From Rhodospirillaceae bacterium (GTDB taxonomy: Bacteria; Pseudomonadota; Alphaproteobacteria; Rhodospirillales; Rhodospirillaceae): DNA of 64,000 bases. The DNA lies in assembly GCA_029243545.1 (NCBI GenBank), contig JAQWRV010000005.1, positions 124,001 through 188,000 of the forward strand, given 5' to 3'. The notes beneath the pieces were generated by a model, which had not been told where the DNA came from, did not search any database, and saw nothing but the letters and a program-made list of their open reading frames with translations. Made by a program: the position numbers and the translations under genes. This document shows positions 7,649 to 14,193 of this stretch, piece after piece (the first letter of the stretch is position 1; each line of letters starts with the position of its first letter).

Positions 7649-8701
7649 ATGCCGCCAATTTACTTTGTCATTCCCGGTGACCTCAATAGCCGAACAGGCG
7701 GATATATCTACGACAAACGAGTCATTGAGGGGTTGCGAAGCCTCGGCCAAGACGTCGAGGTTGTGACGCTTGGTGGAAACTTTCCTTTTCTCTCTACAAA
7801 GGAAAAAGAGAGTGCCGAGCAGGTTTTCGAAAATCTTCCAGACGAGGCCATTTGCGTGGCCGACGGGTTGGCCTTCGGCGCCCTACCGGAAATGGCGGAA
7901 CGCCATGGAGACCGGATCGTTTTCATCGCCTTAGTTCATCACCCGCTCGCCATAGAAACAGGCCTGACGGAAGCAGATAAAAAGCGTTTTCTTGATAGCG
8001 AAAGACGAGCACTAAGGATGGCGCAGGGCGTCATCACGACGAGCGCCCACACCGCTGATAATATGCAGCCCTATGGTGTGACTAAGGAAAGACTAAGCGT
8101 TTGCACACCGGGCGTCGACGCGGCACCTCAGGCGATCGGATCGCAAACCGAAAGCGTGAATCTACTTTGTGTAGCGACACTCACACCCCGCAAGGGTTAT
8201 GATACATTGATCAAGTCATTAGCGGTGCTAAGGAACATGCCCTGGCAGCTGACATGCGTTGGCAGCTTGGACCGCAGCCTCCCTACAACAAAACTCATTC
8301 GTGACCTGATCCGTGAATTGGACCTTGAGGACCGGGTGCGTCTGGCTGGCGAATGCAGCGAGGCAGAATTGTCCGGCCACTACCACAGATCAGATCTGTT
8401 TGTTCTCGCCAGCCACTATGAAGGGTATGGCATGGCCTTGGCCGAAGCTTTAGTTCGGGGCATTCCGGTGATCGCCACGGCAGCAGGCGCGATCCCCGAT
8501 ACAGTTCCCCCCAAAGCAGGCCTACTGGTGCCTCCAGGAGATCAAGCCGCTTTCACGGCCGCGCTCTCATCCTATTTCGAAAACAGCGCTATGCGGCGGT
8601 CCCTGGTAGCGGGCGGGCAGGCGTCACGAGAGTCTTTCCCTACATGGGACGAAGCGGCTGCCACGTTCTCGAATGCTTTGCGAAGGTTTGCGGAGTTATG
8701 A
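7649..8701 (+). CDS. GT4-family glycosyltransferase
   Basis: A 350-residue GT-B glycosyltransferase of family GT4. The N-terminal half has the G-G-Y-I-Y-D acceptor loop; the C-terminal half has C-V-A-T-L-T-P-R-K-G-Y (phosphate-binding K) and the nucleotide-sugar motif S-H-Y-E-G-Y-G-M-A-L-A-E, an intact E-x7-E. There are no membrane segments, so a soluble or cytoplasmic small-molecule acceptor is likely. It overlaps the methyltransferase start by four bases (ATGA), showing translational coupling. Cyanobacterial pterin glycosyltransferases show that reduced pterins can be glycosylated; a similar role here is inferred from the neighbours. Confidence 0.88.
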   Translation: MPPIYFVIPGDLNSRTGGYIYDKRVIEGLRSLGQDVEVVTLGGNFPFLSTKEKESAEQVFENLPDEAICVADGLAFGALPEMAERHGDRIVFIALVHHPLAIETGLTEADKKRFLDSERRALRMAQGVITTSAHTADNMQPYGVTKERLSVCTPGVDAAPQAIGSQTESVNLLCVATLTPRKGYDTLIKSLAVLRNMPWQLTCVGSLDRSLPTTKLIRDLIRELDLEDRVRLAGECSEAELSGHYHRSDLFVLASHYEGYGMALAEALVRGIPVIATAAGAIPDTVPPKAGLLVPPGDQAAFTAALSSYFENSAMRRSLVAGGQASRESFPTWDEAAATFSNALRRFAEL

Positions 8702-9600
8702 CCGGTTTTTCTGTCGATTGGCTCACCTTGCGGGAAACTGCTGATGGGCGTGCCCGACATGCAGGGTTAAATCGGCAAGCTATATCGCTGCTTAAGAATA
8801 GAGATCATGAATTGACGATCGTCGATCTGGGCACTGGACGTGGAAGCAACGTCCGCTATCTGGCGCCAATTCTGGGTGGTATACAATTCTGGCAATTGGT
8901 TGATGCGGATGAAGGACTCCTGCGATCAGCAATAATAGCGATCGGCGAGTGGGCGCAGAAACAAGGCTGGTCCGTCAACCAAGATGGCAAACGTATCGCG
9001 ATTGACGCTCCCAAGGGCCGATGGACCGTCACAACGGAATTGGCAGACCTTGATCAAAACTTGGATCATCTCAGGCTGGACGACGCCGACCTAGTTACAG
9101 CCTCGGCCTTTTTGGACTTGGTTTCAGAGTCCTGGGTAGACCGGTTTGCGGCGCGCGTTGCCAGCTCTCATCCACTCTGTCTTTTTACCTTGTCCTATAA
9201 TGGAGATTTGGTTTTCGATCCGGTGGATGCCGACGATAGTTGGGTGGCCGATCTTTTGAACCAGCATCAAGGAACCAACAAGGGGTTCGGAGCGGCTTTA
9301 GGGCCTAGGGCCGCCGGCTACTTAAAGGACGCTATGGCGAATCGCGGCTATGAAGTTGTTACCGGTGATAGTCCCTGGCATTTGGATGACCAAAGCCATG
9401 CTGAAGAAGCGGAATTGCAAAGAGTATTGTTGAGCAATTGGGTGATAGCCCTAAAACAATGGCAGCCACAGCACGGCTCGCGCCTCGAGTCTTGGTTAGA
9501 TCGCCGCATGGCTTTTCTAGAGAGCGGGTTTTCCACACTCCGCATCGGGCATGAAGATTTATTGTGCTGGGTGGACGATGAAACTAGTTTGCCTCATTGA
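8698..9600 (+). CDS. Class I SAM-dependent methyltransferase
   Basis: The ATG at 8698 overlaps the glycosyltransferase stop (ATGA) and gives 300 residues. Motif I is D43-L-G-T-G-R-G-S-N, followed by an acidic W-Q-L-V-D-A-D strand and a L-D-D-A-D-L-V-T-A-S-A-F-L-D post-motif region, typical of class I methyltransferases acting on small molecules. It ends seven bases into the convergent reductase gene. As the last gene of the rightward unit it may methylate the product of the glycosyltransferase or its precursor. Substrate unknown. Confidence 0.8.
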   Translation: MTGFSVDWLTLRETADGRARHAGLNRQAISLLKNRDHELTIVDLGTGRGSNVRYLAPILGGIQFWQLVDADEGLLRSAIIAIGEWAQKQGWSVNQDGKRIAIDAPKGRWTVTTELADLDQNLDHLRLDDADLVTASAFLDLVSESWVDRFAARVASSHPLCLFTLSYNGDLVFDPVDADDSWVADLLNQHQGTNKGFGAALGPRAAGYLKDAMANRGYEVVTGDSPWHLDDQSHAEEAELQRVLLSNWVIALKQWQPQHGSRLESWLDRRMAFLESGFSTLRIGHEDLLCWVDDETSLPH

Positions 9601-10502
9601 CTCATGTCGAAGTTGAACATGACATCCTGTCCGAAGAAAGACGTTCGGCAGGGCGGCCTTAATGCGTCTGATAAATCGAAAATTTTGTGCAGGGTAATGC
9701 TAGGAATGCCGTCGCCAATCAGTACAGGAGCGACTGTGACTTGCAGGCGATGCAGCACGCCAGCTTGCAGAAAACGCGAAACGGTCAGGCCACCGCCTTC
9801 TATGAATAGGCTTGTGAGGCCCATCGCGAAAAGACTATCGACAATGAGTTTCGGTGAAATCCGGCCTTCATCGGAGTCCAAACCCAGAATTCTTAACTTG
9901 GAAGACGATGCGGATGTATCGCCGACAAGCCGTTTATCACACACCACAAGTGTTGGTGTGTCAGCCTCCGCGAAGATTTTGTGATTGATTGAAATACGGT
10001 TCGTCGGATCGATAATGATCCGCACCGGATCTGGGCCAGAAACTTTGCGTGTCGTAAGCTGAGGATCGTCCAGCTCCACGGTTCGTGCTCCCACCACCAC
10101 CGCGTCTGACAACGCCCGCATACGGTGAAGATGTAGTATGTTTTCAGGCCCGGTAACGTAATGGGATGAACCATTCGAGGCAGCGATACGACCGTCAACG
10201 CTCTGACCCAAATGAGCCGTTATGAATGGCTTCTCCTTCGATACCGTTGCCAGTGCAAGGTAGAGAACGAGCATGTCCCATTCAGCAGACGGTAGACCTT
10301 CCGCGGGCACCCAATCACCAGCGTCGTTCCGCTTCGTCAGTACGGCGCTACCGGATTGAGAGTCAAAGTCCAAGCCGGAATCAGCATGCCAGCCAATGGA
10401 CGTGGCAGACTCAGGAATTTCACTCTGGGCCGTTGTCTGTTTCAGATTGCAAAGAAAGTCCCAAATAGTATCCGGACTCAACGCACTGCGGGGGGTGGGC
10501 AC
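9594..10502 (-). CDS. RibD C-terminal-type (pyrimidine) reductase with an N-terminal extension
   Basis: A 302-residue protein. Residues about 91-300 are a RibD_C/dihydrofolate-reductase-like domain: P-F-I-T-A-H-L-G-Q-S-V-D-G-R-I-A, a G-P-E-N-x-x-x-L-H-R-M-R substrate loop, D-A-V-V-V-G-A-R-T, and the E-G-G-G-L-T-V-S-R-F-L NADPH motif. There is no deaminase domain, so it resembles stand-alone ArfC/RIB7 reductases that reduce the ribosylamino side chain of diaminopyrimidinones, not bifunctional RibD. The first 90 residues match nothing I recognise. It lies 19 bases after the creatininase-family gene and overlaps the convergent methyltransferase by seven bases. Confidence 0.85.
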   Translation of the reverse strand: MPTPRSALSPDTIWDFLCNLKQTTAQSEIPESATSIGWHADSGLDFDSQSGSAVLTKRNDAGDWVPAEGLPSAEWDMLVLYLALATVSKEKPFITAHLGQSVDGRIAASNGSSHYVTGPENILHLHRMRALSDAVVVGARTVELDDPQLTTRKVSGPDPVRIIIDPTNRISINHKIFAEADTPTLVVCDKRLVGDTSASSSKLRILGLDSDEGRISPKLIVDSLFAMGLTSLFIEGGGLTVSRFLQAGVLHRLQVTVAPVLIGDGIPSITLHKIFDLSDALRPPCRTSFFGQDVMFNFDMSQ

Positions 10503-10521
10503 CGGAATTCCCTTTCGGCCG

Positions 10522-11328
10522 CTAAGGGTTTGAACTCAAGGACGCGAGAGAGAATGTCGCCGCTTCTTCGATCATGTTGGCGAGAATACGCGACGCCCGT
10601 TCTACGACCACCCGGCCGAGGTCAGCATTGGCTTGTGTTGCATCGCCACAAGCCCCCGCGGGATTTAGATCCTGGCTGGACCAAGAAAACGCCGCATCGG
10701 AGACCGTGGTTAGATGAGGATGATCGTTGACGGTGTTTTCTAAAGAAGACTTAAAGTCTTTCGCCTTGTCCAAGCGCACGAGTTCTGAACACAAGTGGAG
10801 CATGATTGACGTTTCAACGGCACCTCCATGGAGACCGAACTGCAGTTCTCTGGCAACGAACAAATCTGCAAAAATATCAAACAGCATGTAGTTGGCCTTG
10901 ACCACCAACATATCATGCTTGACGCGGAGGTGTTTGGCGACGCTGTCAACCATATGGATTTGTCCTCCATGGCTGTTAAAGATCACAAGTTTTTGTATAC
11001 CTGCACGGGCGACGGACTCGCCAATCTGTAGCCAAACATCGAATAGAGTCTGAGGTTCGAGACTGATGGTGCCAGGGTAGGCGGTATGTTCGATGCTGTC
11101 GCCGTAGGGCAGGGTTGGGAGTACCAGAGCCGAGACTTTTTCGGAAACCTGCGCCAGTGCCGCGGCAACGATGCCCTCTCCGATAATCGTATCGGTGGCG
11201 AGGGGCAAATGGGGTCCATGCTGCTCCGTAGCGCCAACGGTCAAAACGGCAACCGCTGACTGCCTATCCAACTGCTTTAGGTCCTCTGTTGTGAGGTCAT
11301 GGAACAATTTTCTGAGACGAACAGTCAT
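10522..11328 (-). CDS. Creatininase-family amidohydrolase (FAPy-deformylase-like)
   Basis: A 268-residue creatininase-fold protein. Metal ligands expected for the family are present: E35 and H37 in T-E-Q-H-G-P-H, D46 in L-A-T-D-T, H120 in N-S-H-G-G-Q, and the Glu of H-G-G-A-V-E-T-S. The N-x-H-G-G sequence is closer to the ArfB/MftE branch than to creatininase (N-G-H-Y-E). ArfB removes the formyl group from the GTP-derived formamidopyrimidine in archaeal riboflavin and F420 synthesis. The next gene in the transcript is a RibD_C-type reductase, the step that follows ArfB in that route. The specific reaction here is inference. Confidence 0.82.
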   Translation of the reverse strand: MTVRLRKLFHDLTTEDLKQLDRQSAVAVLTVGATEQHGPHLPLATDTIIGEGIVAAALAQVSEKVSALVLPTLPYGDSIEHTAYPGTISLEPQTLFDVWLQIGESVARAGIQKLVIFNSHGGQIHMVDSVAKHLRVKHDMLVVKANYMLFDIFADLFVARELQFGLHGGAVETSIMLHLCSELVRLDKAKDFKSSLENTVNDHPHLTTVSDAAFSWSSQDLNPAGACGDATQANADLGRVVVERASRILANMIEEAATFSLASLSSNP

Positions 11329-11414
11329 AGGACAACCATCTAGGTGGTTAGAAAAAGGGCATGCCGCTACATGGGGTCGTTAGTGTGCCTCCGAAACGGC
11401 AACATGGGCAGCGC

Positions 11415-12038
11415 TTAGTGTTGGCCGATGAGGGCCATGAACTCACGCCGCGTTACTGCATCCTCGCGAAAGCCGCCAAGCATTGTGCTGGTGACAAGAC
11501 TAGCTCCCGCCTGCTTGATGCCACGTGTCGTCATGCATTGATGAACACATTCCAGCACCACGCCCACCCCTTTAGGCTGAAGGATATCGCTTATCGTACC
11601 GGCGATCTGAGCGGTCAGTTTCTCTTGGATTTGCAATCGGTGGGCAAAGGCCTCCACCAAACGGACCAGCTTGGAAATACCGACGACGCGCCGGTCGGGC
11701 ATGTAGGCTACGTGGGCTTTGCCGATTATGGGAACGATGTGATGCTCACAGTGGGAACTAAAGGTGATGTCCTTGAGGACCACCATTTCATCGTATCCGT
11801 TGGTTTCTTCGAAGGTTGTCTTTAATATTTCGTCCGGATTAACGTTGTAGCCGTTAAAGTATTCCTCATAGGCTTTGACCATGCGCGCCGGGGTATCCAA
11901 CAAACCCTCTCGTGAAGGGTCGTCACCCGCCCAGCGAATGAGAGTGCGAACAGCATCTTCCGCGCCATCCCGTGTGGGTCTGTCGCAATCGGCAGCAACG
12001 GTTTCTGCCGGTGGTTTGTTTATGGAATCCAGTGACAT
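11415..12038 (-). CDS. folE: GTP cyclohydrolase I
   Basis: A 207-residue GTP cyclohydrolase IA that converts GTP to 7,8-dihydroneopterin triphosphate. Zinc ligands are all present: C97 and H100 in C-E-H-H and C168 in H-Q-C-M-T-T-R-G. The [18 protein letters not shown] and G-A-S-L-V-T-S-T motifs match the enzyme closely. It is the first gene of the leftward unit folE - creatininase-like - RibD_C-like, separated by 86 bases from the next. Its placement beside a PTPS homologue suggests it feeds a dedicated pterin-like product; it could also be the housekeeping copy for folate. Confidence 0.95.
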   Translation of the reverse strand: MSLDSINKPPAETVAADCDRPTRDGAEDAVRTLIRWAGDDPSREGLLDTPARMVKAYEEYFNGYNVNPDEILKTTFEETNGYDEMVVLKDITFSSHCEHHIVPIIGKAHVAYMPDRRVVGISKLVRLVEAFAHRLQIQEKLTAQIAGTISDILQPKGVGVVLECVHQCMTTRGIKQAGASLVTSTMLGGFREDAVTRREFMALIGQH

Positions 12039-12157
12039 TCAAGGACATTGCAGTTTGGAGCACATTTGTTCAAGCAAGAATCACCGTAAAAGTGTCGGAT
12101 TACTTATGTGTTGGATTCATTGAAGCGTAACTTATCGGCTAAAACCAACGTGTTTGA

Positions 12158-12308
12158 GGGCAATGTCAGAGGCAGTTTGTTTGCCCAAGGCGTGTAGCTA
12201 TTCCTAGGTGGGCTATGCCGCCAAATTACGCCATTAGCACAGAGCACCTGCATAGCTCAAAAAAGAACAAAATACCTTTTGAGCAACAAATATCCTCTGA
12301 CAATACCC
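12158..12308. repeat. Short element bounded by the same inverted repeat as at 4.4 kb
   Basis: GGGCAATGTCAGAGGCA (12158-12174) and the complement of GGGTATTGTCAGAGGATA (12291-12308) face inward around about 115 bases of AT-richer sequence with no open frame. The ends match those of the 4435-4735 remnant, so this is probably another non-autonomous copy. The rest of the gap 12039-12481 has no gene that I can support. Confidence 0.5.
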
Positions 12309-12405
12309 AAAACCTTCAATCCCCATCGTTCAGTCACTCTGGCTGATTGGCGGTAACCTGCGAACTGATATATGCTATTTTAAGGGCCTTGTGGGTCCAT
12401 CCACT

Positions 12406-12422
12406 TTAACCTGACAATGCCC
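12406..12422. repeat. Solo inverted-repeat end
   Basis: TTTAACCTGACAATGCC (12406-12422), on the minus strand GGCATTGTCAGGTTAAA, is a third partial copy of the same end sequence, 60 bases upstream of the sulfatase-fold gene. It diverges after the ATTGTCAG core. Confidence 0.4.
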
Positions 12423-12481
12423 TTTTCTGCGGACACCTATTGTCTTTTGTGCAGGTCTCCATCTTCATCACAAAGTGCAAA

Positions 12482-14128
12482 ATGACTGATTTTAAACGTT
12501 GGGGGCAGCTCGTCTCCGCCTTGATAGTGCTACAAATCGTCCTGGTGCTGCCAGATTGGCCCGGCAATCTCGTGCCACTTTGGTTTGTTCGCCTGCCCGC
12601 CGAGTTGCCAGCTATCGTATTGGCCGTTCTACTGACGCACGGACTTTGGCAGCGGCGGTTATGCACACTGATTGCAAGCGGCTTAACGGTTCTGATCTGC
12701 CTAAAGTTTGCGAACCTTTTTGCCTTCACCGGCTTTGCCCGTCCCTTCAACATTTTGGTCGATCCTGGGCTCCTTGGAATCGCCCTTCATACCTTGAGCC
12801 AGGGCCGTGAAATACTTGTCGGGGTGAGCTTGGCCATTACCGCGATAGCCTCGATCGCGATGGTATTCGTCGCTGCGCGATGGGCGCTCATGGTTCTAGC
12901 TTCGACCTGGCCATCGGGGCTCCGTATGCCGGCGTTCGTTTTTGTGGGGATACTGGCTATCAGTGCCGTCGGACTTAAGGACATAAAGATTGGCTCAGCA
13001 TGGTGGCCGGTGACCAGCGTGGAGACCACGAAATTTGCGGCCGAGCGGGCGCAGTCGATTAGTGAGGGAATTCGCAATGACGCGCAATTCCGCCAAGAAA
13101 TGGCGACAGATCAAACTCGCGCCATCCCATCGGATAGATTACTCGCAGGCTTGAAGGGTACTGACTTTCTCTTGATTTTTGTCGAGTCATACGGCCGAAC
13201 GGCTCTGGACGATCCTGCTCACGCGGAAACGCTGCGGGCAACGCTGCAGCAATTTGAAGACGGGCTTGTCACCAATGGCTTCGCTGCTCGAAGCGCGTGG
13301 CTCACCTCCCCAACATTCGGCGGTCAAAGCTGGCTTGCACATGGCACCTTGTTGTCTGGGTTATGGCTCGATAATCAACGTCGCTACAGCAGCTTATTCA
13401 TGCGCGATCACGCGACACTTATCGCCGATTTCCGCCGCAGCGGTTGGCGCACTTTAGCGGTAATGCCCCAGATTATGCTTTCCTGGCCGGAAGCCACCTT
13501 CTTCGGTTACGACAAAGTCTACACTGCGGCAAACCTGGATTATGCAGGACCGCGTTTCCACTACGTGACGATGCCCGATCAATACACGCTCTCCGTATTG
13601 GACGAGTACGAGTTGAGCTCTCCTGATCGACCCGCCGTCATGGCTGAAATCGGGCTCGTCTCCAGTCACCACCCATGGACGCCAATACCTCGTTTGGTGC
13701 CTTGGGATGCCGTTGGTAGGGGCGAGATATTTAACAAGGCGCGGGAGCCCTTCACCGGGACCAATTGGCTCGACCGGGCACAGTTGAAACACGAATACAC
13801 CCAGTCCATCGAATACGTCTTGCAGACATTGAAGTCGTATATTGTCACCCGCGGCAGAAACAATTTTTTGCTGCTCATCGTCGGCGATCACCAGCCATCG
13901 CCCCTTGTAAGCGGACCATCAGCGCCGCATGACGTGCCCGCCCATTTTATTAGCGGAGACCCTTCGCTGCTCGGTGCCATAGACGACTGGAAGTGGACCT
14001 CGGGTATGTTGCCAGACGAGTCCAGCCCGGTCTGGCGAATGGACAGCATGCGCTTACGAATCTTGAGCGCGTTCACGCCGCCGGGGGATGCGCCGGTGTC
14101 AACAAGTACCGCTCAGTCAGGAGAGTAA
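12482..14128 (+). CDS. Membrane sulfatase-fold hydrolase/transferase (OpgB/LtaS-like)
   Basis: From the ATG at 12482 (a TTG at 12440 is less likely) the protein has 548 residues. Four to five membrane helices occupy roughly residues 5-165. The periplasmic domain belongs to the alkaline-phosphatase/sulfatase superfamily: L-I-F-V-E-S-Y-G metal-binding motif, a G-G-Q-S-W-L-A-H-G-T-L-L-S-G segment around the nucleophile, S-S-H-H-P-W, and V-G-D-H-Q-P-S. Relatives transfer phosphoglycerol or phosphoethanolamine (OpgB, LtaS, EptA). No classical sulfatase C/S-x-P-x-R motif is seen. It is followed at once by a beta-glucan synthase, so addition of a phospho-substituent to that glucan is a reasonable guess. 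Confidence 0.78.
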   Translation: MTDFKRWGQLVSALIVLQIVLVLPDWPGNLVPLWFVRLPAELPAIVLAVLLTHGLWQRRLCTLIASGLTVLICLKFANLFAFTGFARPFNILVDPGLLGIALHTLSQGREILVGVSLAITAIASIAMVFVAARWALMVLASTWPSGLRMPAFVFVGILAISAVGLKDIKIGSAWWPVTSVETTKFAAERAQSISEGIRNDAQFRQEMATDQTRAIPSDRLLAGLKGTDFLLIFVESYGRTALDDPAHAETLRATLQQFEDGLVTNGFAARSAWLTSPTFGGQSWLAHGTLLSGLWLDNQRRYSSLFMRDHATLIADFRRSGWRTLAVMPQIMLSWPEATFFGYDKVYTAANLDYAGPRFHYVTMPDQYTLSVLDEYELSSPDRPAVMAEIGLVSSHHPWTPIPRLVPWDAVGRGEIFNKAREPFTGTNWLDRAQLKHEYTQSIEYVLQTLKSYIVTRGRNNFLLLIVGDHQPSPLVSGPSAPHDVPAHFISGDPSLLGAIDDWKWTSGMLPDESSPVWRMDSMRLRILSAFTPPGDAPVSTSTAQSGE

Positions 14129-14193
14129 AATGTGATGAAATTTGTTCTATTACGCTAGGTAGACATACTCCTACAGATTCTGGAATACTTGAT

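Noticed and set aside
13993-14193. Extended N-terminus of the glucan synthase from GTG 13993
   Set aside because: It overlaps the sulfatase-fold gene by 136 bases and gives non-membrane residues before an obvious signal anchor.
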